Positions 23,213 through 35,957 of a stretch of 64,000 bases of DNA are shown here, one piece after another (positions within the stretch are counted from its first letter, which is position 1; the number at the start of each line of letters is the position of its first letter). A model generated the notes under the pieces. That model was not told the DNA's origin, ran no database searches, and saw only the letters and a list, made by a program, of their open reading frames with translations. Position numbers and translations under genes: made by a program. The stretch comes from Solen grandis (taxonomy: Eukaryota > Mollusca > Bivalvia > Adapedonta > Solenidae): assembly GCA_021229015.1 (NCBI GenBank), contig CM037783.1, forward strand, positions 22,611,751-22,675,750. The letters run 5' to 3'.

Positions 23213-23282
23213 TCGAGTTAGCTTTAGAGTGTCCGATTTACATACCGAAGGTCCTGAGATCGATTCCAGCATGGGACAGTAG
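23213..23282 (+). pseudogene. tRNA-Val-like relic
   Basis: TTAGCTTTAGAGTG (A box), an anticodon-region TTTACAT with TAC in place, and AGATCGATTCC (B box) have tRNA spacing. Stem pairing is poor. Likely a tRNA-derived element head rather than a functional tRNA. Confidence 0.35.
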
Positions 23283-23663
23283 GATTTTACTTGGCTACAT
23301 TTGGCGCCCAACGTTTTGACCTTTAAATTTAGCAAAATATTTTCCTATTTAAAATGTTTCATTAAAAACGTTTAATTTGACATAAATTTCAGAGAGAAAG
23401 ACTGAAAATTAAAAAAAACAGCTGTGATTAGGTGTGGGGGTGGTATAGAGAAATCCTGGGGTAAATGGAAGATATATAGTATGGAAAACTGCATGAACTT
23501 AAAAAATATCACAGGGAAAGGTGCTAACGGCCCCTGATTAAAAAGAAGGAAAAAGGAACAAAACAAACCTATAGATGTATCTTTGTTATCATTCTGGCGT
23601 AGTTTTGACCTACTTAAGGATATGATGACGTAAGACAGTGCAGAATGGGTATCTGAAGTGAAT

Positions 23664-23777
23664 GTTCCTGTACTCACATTAACAACTTTGTTGATATGAC
23701 AATCCTGTACTCACATTAACAACTTTGTTGATATGACAATCCTGTACTCACATTAACAACTTTGTTGATATGACAAT
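23664..23777. repeat. three tandem copies of a 38-bp unit
   Basis: TCCTGTACTCACATTAACAA and the following CTTTGTTGATATGACAA repeat three times nearly perfectly. On the minus strand each copy holds AAT/GTGAGTAC, a splice-donor-like sequence. Confidence 0.9.
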
Positions 23778-23916
23778 TTGATGAAAAATAAGCTTCGAAT
23801 TCACGAAATTATAATAAAAAATATCCTGACTGAATTTCAGTTTCTTTGATGTATACATAGTTGTTTAATCCAAATACCTCTCTTATAACTCGGAGTCTCC
23901 GCATATTCAGACCTAT

Positions 23917-26900
23917 ATCGGGCTTGCTCCTATCTGCAGTATATTATAATTATAGACTGTTTCACCATATGTCGGACTTGCTCCTATCTACAGTATATTA
24001 TATTATAGACTGTTTCACCATATGTCGGGCTTGCTCCTATCTGCAGTATATTATAATTATAGACTGTTTCATCATATGTCGGGCTTGCTCCTATCTGCAG
24101 TATATTATAATTATAGACTGTTTCACCATATGTCGGGCTTGCTCCTATCTGCAGTATATTATAATTATAGACCATTTCACCATATGTCGGGCTTGCTCCT
24201 ATCTGCAGTATATTATAATTATAGTCTGTTTCACCATATGTCGGGCTTGCTCCTATCTGCAGTATATTATAATTATAGACTGTTTCACCATATGTCTGGC
24301 TTGCTCCTGTCTACAGTATATTATAATTATAGTCTGTTTCACCATATGTCGGGCTTGCTCCTATCTGCAGTATATTATAATTATAGACTGTTTCACCATA
24401 TGTCGGGCTTGCTCCTATCTGCAGTATATTATAATTATAGACTGTTTCACCATATATCGGGCTTGCTCCTATCTGCAGTATATTATAATTATAGACCATG
24501 ATTCACCATATGTCGGCTTGCTCCTATCTGCAGTATATTATAATTATAGTCTGTTTCACCATATGTCGGGCTTGCTCCTATCTGCAGTATATTATAATTA
24601 TAGACTGTTTCACCATATGTCGGGCTTGCTCCTGTCTACAGTATATTAAAATTATAGTCTGTTTCACCATATGTCTGGCTTGCTACTATCTACAGTATAT
24701 TATAATTATAGACTGTTTCACCATATATCGGGCTTGCTCCTTTCTGCAGTATATTATAATTATAGACTGTTTCACCATATGTCGGACTTGCTCCTATCTA
24801 CAGTATATTATAATTATAGACTGTTTCACCATATATCGGGCTTGCTACTTTCTGCAGTATATTATAATTATAGACTGTTTCACCATATGTCGGACTTGCT
24901 CCTATCTGCAGTATATTATAATTATAGACTGTTTCACCATATGTCTGGCTTGCTCCTATCTACAGTATATTATAATTATAGACTGTTTCACCATATATCG
25001 GGCTTGCTTCTTTCTGCAGTATATTATAATTATAGACTGTTTCACCATATGTTGGACTTCCTCCTATCTACAGTATATTATAATTATAGTCTGTTTCACA
25101 ATATGTCTGGCTTGCTCCAATCTACAGTATATTATAATTATAGACTGTTTCACCATATGTCTGGCTTGCTCCTATCTACATTATAATTATAGACTGATTC
25201 ACCATATGTCGGGCTTGCTCCTATCTGCAGTATATTATAATTATAGACTGATTCACCATATGTCGGGCTTGCTCCTATCTACAGTATATTATAATTATAG
25301 ACTGTTTCACCATATGTTGGGCTTGCTCCTATCTACAGTATATTATAATTATAGACTGTTTCACCATATGTTGGGCTTGCTCCTATCTACAGTATATTAT
25401 AATTATACACTGTTTCACCATATGTTGGGCTTGCTCCTATCTACAGTATATTATAATTATAGACTGTTTCACCATATGTCTGGCTTGCTCCTGTCTACAG
25501 TATATTATAATTATAGACTGTTTCACCATATGTCGGGCTTGCTCCTATCTACAGTATATTATAATTATAGTCTGTTTCACCATATGTCTGGCTTGCTCCT
25601 GTCTACAGTATATTATAATTATAGACTGTTTCACCATATGTCGGGATTGCTCCTGTCTACAGTATGTTATAATTATAGTCTGTTTCACCATATGTCTTGC
25701 TTGCTCCTGTCTACAGTATATTATAATTATAGACTGTTTCACCATATGTCGGGCTTGCTCCTATCAACAGTATATTATAATTATAGTCTGTTTCACCATA
25801 TGTCTGGCTTGCTCCTATCAACAGTATATTATAATTATAGTCTGTTTCACCATATGTCGGGCTTGCTCCTGTCTACAGTATATTATAATTATAGACTGTT
25901 TCACCATATGTCTGGCTTGCTCCTATCAACAGTATATTATAATTATAGACTGTTTCACCATATGTCGGGCTTGCTCCTGTCTACAGTATATTATAATTAT
26001 AGACTGTTTCACCAATAGGTCAGACTTGCTCCTATCTGCAGTATATAAAATTATAGTCTGTTTCACCATATGTCGGGCTTGCTCCTATCTACAGTATATT
26101 ATAATTATAGACTGATTCCCCATATGTCAGACTTGCTCCTATCTGCAGTATATTATAATTATAGACTGTTTCACCATATGTCGGGCTTGCTCCTATCTGC
26201 AGTATATTATAATTATAGACTGTTCACCATATGTCGGGCTTCTCCTATTGCAGTATATTATAATTATAGACTATAGACTGATTCACCATATGTCGGGCTT
26301 GCTCCTATCTGCAGTATATTATAATTATAGTCTGTTTCACCATATGTCTGGCTTGCTCCTATCTACAGTATATTATAATTATAGACTGTTTCACCATATG
26401 TGGCTTGCTCCTATCTGCAGTATATTATAATTATAGACTGTTTCACCATATGTCGGGCTTGCTCCTATCTCAGTATATTATAATTATAGACTGTTTCACC
26501 ATATGTCTGGGCTTGCTCCTATCTACAGTATATTATAATTATAGACTGTTCACCATATGTCGGCTGCTCTTTTTTGCTCCTATCTGTCAGTATATTATAT
26601 ATTATAGCTGTTTCACCATATGTCGGGCTTGCTCCTGATCTACAGTATATTATAATTATAGCTATTTCACCATATGTCGGCTTGCTCCTATCTACAGTAT
26701 ATTATAATTATAGACTGTTTCACCATATGTCGGGCTTGCTCCTATCTACAGTATATTATAATTATAGACTGTTTCACCATATGTCGGCTTGCTCCTATCA
26801 CAGTATATTATAATTATAGACTGTTTCACCATATGTCTGGCTTGCTCCTGTCTACAGTATATTATAATTATAGACTTTCACCATATGTCGGCTTGCTCTA

Positions 26901-28113
26901 TCTCAGTATATTATAATTATAGATTTCACCATATGTCGGCTTGCTCCTATCTACAGTATATTATAATTATAGACTGATTCACCATATGTCGGCTTGCTCC
27001 TATCTACAGTATATTATAATTATAGACTGTTTCACCATATGTCGGCTTGCTCCATCTGTACAGTATATTATAATTATAGACTTTTCACCATATGTCGACT
27101 TGCTCCTATCTACAGTATATTATAATTATAGACGTTTCACCATATGTCGGGCTTGCTCCTATCTACAGTATATTATAATTATAGACTGTTTCACCATATG
27201 TCGGCTTGCTCCTATCTACAGTAATTATAATTATAGACTGTTTCACCATATGTCGGCTTGCTCCTATCTACAGTATATTATAATTATAGACCATTTCACC
27301 ATATGTCGAACTTGCTCCTATCTACAGTATATTATAATTATAGACTGTTTCACCATATGTCGGGCTTACTCCTTTCTGCAGTATATTATAATTATAGACT
27401 GATTCACAATATGTCGGGCTTGCTCCTATCTACAGTATATTATAATTATAGACTGTTTCACCATATGTCGGACTTGCTCCTATCTACAGTATATTATAAT
27501 TATAGACTGTTTCACCATATGTTGGGCTTGCTCCTATCTACAGTATATTATAATTATAGTCTGTTTCACAATATGTCGGACTTGCTCCTATCTACAGTAT
27601 ATTATTATTATAGTCTGTTTCACCATATGTTGGGCTTGCTCCTATCTACAGTATATTATAATTATAGTCTGTTTCACCATATGTTGGGCTTGCTCCTATC
27701 TACAGTATATTATAATTATAGACTGATTCACCATATGTCGGACTTGCTCCTATCTACAGTATATTATAATTATAGACTGATTCACCATATGTCGGGCTTG
27801 CTCCTATCTGCAGTATATTATAATTATAGACTGATTCACCATATGTTGGGCTTGCTCCTATCTACAGTATATTATAATTATAGTCTGTTTCACCATATGT
27901 CGGACTTGCTCCTATCTACAGTATATTATTATTATAGACCATTTCACCATATGTCGGACTTGCTCCTATCTACAGTATATTATAATTATAGACTGATTCA
28001 CCATATGTCGGACTTGCTCCTATCTACAGTATATTATAATTATAGACCATTTCACCATATGTCGGACTTGCTCCTATCTACAGTATATTATTATTATAGT
28101 CTGTTTCACCATT
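23917..28113. repeat. 4.2-kb satellite-like array, 54-bp unit
   Basis: About 78 copies of a 54-base unit (TCGGGCTTGCTCCTATCTGC then AGTATATTATAATTATAGAC...). Variants (CTGCAG/CTACAG, CGGGC/CTGGC/CGGAC, TATATCGGG) recur at 108 and 162 bases, so there is higher-order structure. Because 54 is a multiple of three, frames of up to 506 codons stay open in several frames and both strands; they are not genes. Units between about 26220 and 27260 carry many one-base losses. Confidence 0.95.
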
Positions 28114-28760
28114 TGAATGATGGTTATAGTACGCTTCATTTAAATACAATAATTTTCACTCTGCTGACTGTGGGAGAGGGGATGCTATACATTATATGTA
28201 ACAAAAAAGAAACTTGTTTCCACTTACCCGACCAACCTTTTTTTTTTTATTACAACCTTAAACTTTTTGTAGTAGCATTTGGGCTATAACGGTTTCAAAT
28301 AACTGCTTGTCATCAATTCGTCTAAAAGAATAAGGTATAAAAGGGAATATCTTAAAAAAAAATGTTCAGCCGACCTACTGACTTTTTTTTATTGATAGTG
28401 GAAGCAAACAACCTTTTCTTTTTCGCCTTATATAACCGTTCTAATCCCACATTACTTCAATCACCATCGGTGCCGATTATCTTTTTAAAAATATTTCTTG
28501 TCATTTCATTTTATTTAATTCATTCATTTAATCATATTTTAATTTCAGGAAGAGTGAAGAGAGGTTAAGATACAAATATGAAACAATCATTAAAACAAGA
28601 CCAAATATCCACTGACTTAATAATGATAATGAAATAATGAATTAAAAGAAAGTGGGAAAAAAAAACGGAAATAAATGATGAGAATTCTATGTGATATATA
28701 TAAATCAAGTGACTTGATGTGAGAAAAATAAGCAGAGACATTTTAAGTGAGTGGGTAGCA
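28114..28760. other. spacer between arrays
   Basis: AT-rich sequence with no feature recognised. Confidence 0.5.
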
Positions 28761-28764
28761 TTAA

Positions 28765-29499
28765 TAGTATACACTATAATAGTATACACTATAATAGTAT
28801 ACACTATAATAGTATACACTATAGTAGTATACACATTAGTAGTATACACTATAGTAGTATACTCTATAATAGTATACACTATAATAGTATACACTATAAT
28901 AGTATACACTATAATAGTATACACTATAATAGTATACACTATAATAGTATACACTATAGTAGTATACACATTAGTAGTATACACTATAGTAGTATACTCT
29001 ATAATAGTATACACTATAATAGTATACACTATAATAGTATACACTTTAGTAGTATACACTATAATAGTATACACTATAATAGTATACACTATAATAGTAT
29101 ACACTATAGTAGTATACACTATAGTAGTATACACTATAGTAGTATACACTATAGTAGTATACACTATAATAGTATACACTATAGTAGTATACACTTTAGT
29201 AGTATACACTATAGTAGTATACACTATAATAGTATACACTATAATAGTATACACTATAGTAGTATACACTATAATAGTATACACTATAATAGTATACACT
29301 ATAGTAGTATACACTATAGTAGTATACACTATAATAGTATACACTATAATAGTATACACTATAGTAGTATACACATTAGTAGTATACACTATAGTAGTAT
29401 ACTCTATAATAGTATACACTATAGTAGTATACACTATAGTAGTATACACTATAATAGTATACACTATAGAAGTATACACTATAATAGTATACACTATAA
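28765..29499. repeat. minisatellite, 15-bp unit AGTATACACTATAAT
   Basis: About 49 copies. Each unit carries the near-palindrome AGTATAC(A)CT, so both strands give long open frames (IVYTIIVYT...), which are artefacts. A variant block (ACACATTAGT, ACTCTATAAT) recurs three times, at about 28831, 28968 and 29373, showing higher-order duplication. Confidence 0.95.
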
Positions 29500-29754
29500 A
29501 CATTTTTGCATATTTAAAGGAATACATAGTTAACACATTTCATGTTTGTGTGTGGTGTGGTGTCTGTGTGTGTTATTTCACGTGTGTGTCCTTTTTTAAA
29601 CCTAACCTTGTGAGGTAGAAATCTTTTACACCAGTTTGTATATTTCGGTGTTTGGGTCAGGGCAAGGGTCAGATTTATGGTTCCTATTTATATGTAGCGC
29701 TTTTTATTTTTATCTTATTACTGTGTGTGTGTGGGGGGGGGAATAATGGTAGGT

Positions 29755-30390
29755 TTCAATGTTAAACATATACCTCGCTATGACACCATTCTACATACAG
29801 ATCGAGGTACAGACCATAGTAGTGAGGTAAGAGTCACACATGAGATACCTCGCTATGACACCATTCTACATACAGATCGAGGTACAGACCTGTATAGGTA
29901 AGAGTCACACATGAGATACCTCGCTATGACACCATTCTACATACAGATCGAGGTACAGACCATTGTAGTGGGGTAAGAGTCACACATGAGATACCTCGCT
30001 ATGACACCATTCTACATACAGATCGAGGTACAGACCATAGTAATGAGGTAAGAGTCACACATGAGATACACCACTATGTTACCATTCTACATACAGATCG
30101 AGGTACAGACCATAGTAATGAGGTAAGAGTCACACATGAGATACCTCGATAAGATAATACCGGACTGTGTGTGTCACCATTCTATATACAGATCGAGGTA
30201 CAGACCGTAGTAGTGAGGTAAGAGTCACCTCGCTATGTCACCATTCTACATACAGATCGAGGTACAGACCATAGAAGTGAGGTAAGAGTCACACATGAGA
30301 TACCTTGCTATGTCACCATTCTACATACATATCGAGGTACAGACCATAGTAGTGACGTAAGAGTCACACATGAGATACCTCGCTAAGATA
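29755..30390. repeat. minisatellite, 75-bp unit (copy A)
   Basis: Units of about 75 bases read GAGATACCTCGCTATGACAC ... CAGATCGAGGTACAGACC ... AGTGAGGTAAGAGTCACACA. Some are shortened or carry an inserted AAGATAATAC segment. Each holds GAG/GTAAGAG, a near-perfect splice-donor consensus on the plus strand. Confidence 0.85.
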
Positions 30391-30809
30391 ATACAGGACT
30401 GTGTGTGTAAAATTCTCTATGAAGAAATTACAAAGTATTAATTCATCAACCTTTTCCGTTGTATTCATTTGTGCTGTTTATATACATGCTATATGTTATT
30501 CATGCGTTTTTGTTGTTGTTGTTGTACTGCTGTTTCCCACTATTGTAGTACGTATATGCTTTTGAAGAAAAAGGAAAGATTGACATCGATCTTTCTCTAA
30601 TTACGATCTACATAAAAAAAATGTAGATAAAAGATGGGGTCCTGAATCAAAGGTACAGTTGCTATGGTGAGTTTGAACTATTTTTCAATGGCATGGAACG
30701 TCATCACGCGCAGATTAATACACGTGGTTATAATTTTATAATGTTTTAAACACAACGTGTTTTTACTTCCTTTGCTAATTGTGTGACTGGAAGAAGAATA
30801 ACATGTATA

Positions 30810-31022
30810 TATACTGGTAGCTCCCTGCTTGGCACTCAACATGTTAACAGGGTATCCGAGGACTGCCTGGTGTCAGGATAATGTGACTGGGTGTGGTATC
30901 ATGTCACATGTCTAGGCGTGATACTGCAGTGCGGCAGCACTAAATCTATCTCAAGTAGGCATAGTCTCCAAATGACTGAAATATTGTCGGTTGGACGTTA
31001 AACTCAGCCCAACAAACAAGCA
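30810..31022 (+). repeat. SINE body, headless
   Basis: Plus-oriented relative to its tail; it matches the body of the SINE at 56014-56325 (GGTAGCTCCCTGCTTGGCAC, TCAGGATAATGTGACTGGGT, CAAATGACTGAAATATTGTC). It was copied along with the segmental duplication. Confidence 0.6.
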
Positions 31023-31424
31023 TATCATTCCATGCAAGTTCGGAGTTGTTATTGTATGAATTTTGGTTGGTGTCGATTTTTCTCTTTCTTAAAAAACGTG
31101 TCTAGTAAATTGTTTCAATAAAGATTTTATTTCATGTGTGTGTGTTGTTTCATGTGTGTGTTGTTTCATGTGTGTGTGGGTTATTTAAAATGTGTGTGTT
31201 ATTTCATGTGTGTGTGGTGGTGTGTGTGTGTGTGTGTTATTTCATGTGTGTGTCCTTTTTTTAAACCTAACTTTGTGAGGTAGAAATCTTTTACACCAGT
31301 TTCTATATTTCATTGTTTGGGTCAGGGCAAGTGTCAGATTTAGGGTTCCTTTTTATATGTAGCGCTTTTTATTTTTATCTTATTACTGTGTGTGTGGGGG
31401 TAATGGTAGGTTTCAATGTTGAAC

Positions 31425-32100
31425 ATATACCTCGCTATGACACCATTCTACATACAGATCGAGGTACAGACCATAGTAGTGAGGTAAGAGTCACACATGA
31501 GATACCTCGCTATGACACCATTCTACATACAGATCGAGGTACAGACCATAGTAGTGAGGTAAGAGTCACACATGAGATACCTCGCTATGACACCATTCTA
31601 CATACAGATCGACGTACAGACCATAGTAATGAGGTAAGAGTCACACATGGGATACCTCGCTATGTCACCATTCTATATACAGATCGAGGTACAGACCGTA
31701 GTAGTGAGGTAAGAGTCACACATGAGATACCTCGCTAAGATAATACAGGACTGTGTGTGTCACCATTCTATATACAGATCGACGTACAGACCGTAGTAGT
31801 GAGGTAAGAGTCACCTTGCTATGTCACCATTCTACATACAGATCGAGGTACAAACCATAGAAGTGAGGTAAGAGTCACACATGAGATACCAGACCATAGT
31901 AGTGACGTAAGAGTCACACATGGGATACCTCGCTAAGATAATACAGGACTGTGTGTGTCACCATTCTATATACAGATCGAGGTACAGGCCGAAGTAGTGA
32001 GGTAAAATTCACCTCGCTATGTCACCATTCTACATACAGATCGAGGTACAGACCATAGAAGTGAGGTAAGAGTCACATATGAGATACCTCGCTAAGATAA
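31425..32100. repeat. minisatellite, 75-bp unit (copy B)
   Basis: Same unit as at 29755-30390, with a different unit order. The 141-codon frame here is an artefact of the 75-base period. Confidence 0.85.
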
Positions 32101-32516
32101 TACAGGACTGTGTGTGTAAAATTCTCTATGAAGAAATTACAAATTATAAAGTATTAATTCATCAACCTTTTCCGTTGTATTCATTTGTGCTGTTTATATA
32201 CATGTTATATGTTATTCATGCGTTTTTTTTGTTGTTGTTGTACTGCTTTTTCCCACTATTGAAGTACGTATATGCTTATGAAAAAAAAAGGAAAGATTGA
32301 CATCGATCTTTCCCTAATTACGATCTACATAAAAAAATTGTAGATAAAAGATGGGGTCCTGAATCAAAGGTACAGTTGCTATGGTGAGTTTGAACTATTT
32401 TTCAATGGCATGGAACGTCATCACGCGCAGATTAATACACGTGGTTATAATTTTATAATGTTTTAAACACAACGTGTTTTTACTTCCTTTGCTAATTGTG
32501 TGACTGGAAGAATAAC

Positions 32517-32738
32517 ATGTATATATACTGGTAGCTCCCTGCTTGGCACTCAACATGTTAACAGGGTATCCGAGGACTGCCCGGTGTCAGGATAATGTGA
32601 CTGGGTGTGGTATCATGTCACATGTCTAGGCGTGATACTGCAGTGTGGCAGCACTACATCTATCTCAAGTAGGCATAGTCTTCAAATGACTGAAATATTG
32701 TCGATTGGACGTTAAACTCAGCCCAACAAACAAGCATA
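32517..32738 (+). repeat. SINE body, headless, second copy
   Basis: Near-identical to 30810-31022 and duplicated with it. Confidence 0.6.
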
Positions 32739-32952
32739 TCATTCCATGCGAGTTCGGAGTTGTTATTGTATGAATTTTGGTTGGTGTCGATTTTTCTCTT
32801 TCTTGAAAAAACGTGTCTAGTAAATCGTTTCAATAAAGATGACTGGAGTTTTCACTATCTGTGACTATATTCCCTGTCCAATAACCAATTAACTAGAGAG
32901 GAACAATAAAAAAAATATACCGATCTGTCCCAGGCTTGAACCTACAGGTTGC

Positions 32953-33300
32953 ATTTTAGTCGTGCCCGGTTACCGCTGAGAGATTCAGAATATATATGTC
33001 GTGCCCGGTTACCGCTGAGAGATTCAGAATATATATTTCGTGCCCGGTTACCGCTGAAAGTATTCAGAATATATATGTCGTGCCCGGTTACTGCTGAGAG
33101 ATTCAGAATATATATGTCGTGCCCAGTTACCGCTGAGAGATTCAGATTATATATTTCGTGCCTGGTTACCGCTGAAAGATTCAGAATATATATGTCGTGC
33201 CCGGTTGCCGCTGAGAGATTCAGAATATTTTGTCCCCGCTGAGATATTCAGAATATACATGTCGTGCCCGGTTACCGCTGAGAGATTCAGAATATATATG
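32953..33300. repeat. minisatellite, 39-bp unit
   Basis: About nine copies of CGTGCCCGGTTACCGCTGAG followed by AGATTCAGAATATATATGT. One unit is truncated near 33230. Confidence 0.9.
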
Positions 33301-34160
33301 TACATACAGAAATCATTGATAAGCTGAAGACTAAGATGTCGGCAATAATGTATGTTGCTGTCGAAACGAAATCGGAGTTGACAAAATGCATGCTTTTCGT
33401 GAATACCGAATACAAGGTTAATTATTTGTGTTTGTGTGTGTTTAAAATAAATGAGTGCAGCAGTATTTAGTACGTTTTAACTGAACACGCAATACACAAG
33501 AGCCATGTGCTGACCTCTTCGTCACAATGGCACGCGTCCATCAGCAATTCTCGGCCTACAGTGTGATCCGAGAGTCGACCTAGACTAAACTCTGCTGTGA
33601 GTTCATAGAGCATTACATACAACACTAGATCATCGAGTTGATGTACAAACGAGGTGGCTTTCCGGCTGCTTTGTTACACTGCTGAGCCAATATATCGGCC
33701 GTCCAGGAAAGGCACTTATAAGGTGTCATGAAGAACCGCGGACTATACCTGTACCGAAACAAGGTAATAACTGATATAGGTTCTTTTTCAATTGTTACAA
33801 TTAAAGTCTAGCAAAGATGATTTAGCTGATGGGCAATTCCCAGACCACACAATATCGTCAAAAAACGTTAAGGGACATAACTCTTTAATGACTGGTATAA
33901 AAGCCCGTAACACAGCCATGCCTTTTTTATGATACATAAACACTGCTGTAAAACAAGGTAAAGAAATTTGCAATGTAGAATTGAAACTTTCGCCACTCTA
34001 AACCCTCTGTTCTGACATATTATGGCAAGTAACATTAATTAAAAATCTTCACCAATATATCTTCATTGCCATTATCTTTATTAATAAGTTTGAAATGCCA
34101 ACCACAACCCGAGTCTTGGAACTACCCTTGTATGTGGAGGGTCTGACACAGGAACTACAC
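33301..34160. other. no gene recognised
   Basis: Mixed-composition sequence. A plus-strand donor-like AAACAAG/GTAATA at about 33765 follows a GC-richer stretch (33480-33760), but no coding frame of useful length is associated. Confidence 0.35.
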
Positions 34161-34169
34161 CCAAACTAT

Positions 34170-34436
34170 TCAGGGTTATAAATCATACCCACAAGGCCCC
34201 ACCTGGGATCAACCCCAACCTAGTGACTGTGTCACATTGCTACACCCAGACAAGGCCCCACCTGGGATCAACCCCAACCCAGTGACTGTGTCACATTGCT
34301 ACACCCAGACAAGTCCCCACCTGGAATCAACCCCAACCCAGTGACTGCGTCACAAGTCCACACATGGGATCAACCCCAACCCAGTGACTGTGTCAAATTG
34401 CTACACCCAGACAAGGCCCCACCTTGGAAGGAAATG
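34170..34436. repeat. minisatellite, 59-bp unit
   Basis: About four copies of CAAGGCCCCACCTGGGATCA, then ACCCCAACCCAGTGACTGTG... The frame through it is an artefact. Confidence 0.85.
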
Positions 34437-34522
34437 AAAAGAAAGACAGCCTCAAGCAAACTCAGCTTTTATTATAAACTATTGATAAGTGTATCCTGTT
34501 ACCATGTGGATAAGCCAAGCTA

Positions 34523-34990
34523 TACAGAGCTCTACGTGATTCTAGAGTCAAATACAACATTCTACATTACTCTAGCGTCAAATACAGGTTTTACATGATT
34601 CTAGAGACATGATTCTAGGCTCTACATGACTCTAGAGTCAAATACAGGTTTTACATGATTCTAGAGACATGATTCTAGGCTCTACATGACTCTAGAGTCA
34701 AATACAGGTTTTACATGATTCTAGAGACATGATTCTAGAGTCAAATACAGAACTATAAATAATTCTAGAGTCAAATACAGAGCTTTTCATGATTTAAGTG
34801 TCAAAAAGAAGAGCTCTATATGATTCTAGAAAATAGAGCTTTTCATGATTCAAGAGTCAAAATACATAGCTCTTCATGATTCTAGAGTCAAACAAAGAAT
34901 GTTACATGATTCTAGAGTCAAATACAGAACGTTACAAGATTCTGGAGTCAAATACAGAGCCCTACATAAATCTAGAGTAAAATCTCGGTT
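34523..34990. repeat. degenerate TGATTCTAGAGTCAAATACA repeats
   Basis: About fifteen imperfect units of 25-60 bases built on GATTCTAGAGTCAAATACAG and CTCTACATGA. Confidence 0.8.
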
Positions 34991-35039
34991 ATTCTATAAT
35001 TCACATTCAGTTTGTTAAAAAATAAAAAAAATAAATTAA

Positions 35040-35290
35040 AACACAGTCTGAGGTAAACCCACTGTCACACCCCTAAATATGTCACACACACCTGGATATA
35101 TCACACACCTGGTTAAAGGCTGGGTGTCTGACACCTAGACATCACACACCTGGGCATGTCACATACCCAATCATGTCACACCTGCATGTCACACACCTGT
35201 GCACATATCCCATATCTGGACGCTTCACATTCTCAAATGTATCACGCACTCGAAAGACACATTTTCGAACGTGTTACACACTGGATAACA
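35040..35290. repeat. degenerate TCACACACCTGG repeats
   Basis: Irregular short repeats of GTCACACACCTG-type sequence. 35290-35950 beyond it holds nothing recognised. Confidence 0.5.
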
Positions 35291-35957
35291 GAATGGGACA
35301 CCCACTAACAAGTCCTTCCATTACTCTTAACAACCGTGGAATTTTCAACTAGCAAATCAATGTTTTTACGCATTATGCACATAAATATTTAAACCAATCA
35401 AAATGACTGTTACATCATGAATATCATGTGGTGGGGGATATTGAAAATTACGATATGAGCGTTTGGATTGGTTAGGACAAGGTAACCCTTCATCCAATCA
35501 GATTACTGTATTAGCTTTCTGTTTAAATGACAAAATGGTAGTGAAAAAACCCACGGGTGATGTATGGAGAGTAGCATAATCCCCAGCCATGGTTTATCCC
35601 AACGATGCTGGATATATAACATTCCCTAACACACATCATGTCAGTTATATTTCCCGATGTGTGGCATACCACAAAATGTCATACATACATGACCCTATGG
35701 ACAACACATACCTGTATGTGTCAAAAAATATGCCAAATGCCTGCACAGAATGACTCTTCATATATAGGCTTAAGACTGGAGATGGAAATATAACCAAGAC
35801 AGACAGAATGCTGAATGTCTATGCCACTAGCTACCTACATTATACCCAACATTCCCAGGTCAAGGTCATTCCACCATCATCCATCTGATGATGTTCCCAG
35901 TTTAAAACTTTAATGTCCTTGACCTTTGTTGTCCACTGTCCTTGCTTGTTAAGGGAA

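Larger units (their letters stand above)
29571..31130. repeat. segmental duplication, copy A
   Basis: It matches 31236-32842 across its length: GTGTGTCCTTTTTT start, GAGGTAGAAATC, a 75-bp tandem block, ATTACGATCTACATAAA, a SINE, and CAATAAAGAT at the end. Copy A carries a few differences and a different number of 75-bp units. Confidence 0.85.
31236..32842. repeat. segmental duplication, copy B
   Basis: Second copy of 29571-31130, in direct orientation and separated by a TGTG-rich tract. The SINE is at the same relative position, so it inserted before the duplication. Confidence 0.85.

Noticed and set aside
23300..23325. TTTGGCGCCCAACG, similar to a retroelement tRNA primer-binding site
   Set aside because: No long terminal repeats, gag or pol coding sequence nearby; probably chance or part of the tRNA-like relic's element.
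23861..28289. Long plus-strand frames of MSGLLLSAVYYNYRLFHH repeats (up to 506 codons)
   Set aside because: 54-bp unit is a multiple of three, so all stop-free frames stay open on both strands. No start context, splice sites or composition of a real protein.
28565..29618. Frames of about 300 codons on both strands (IVYTIIVYT)
   Set aside because: Artefact of the near-palindromic 15-bp array.
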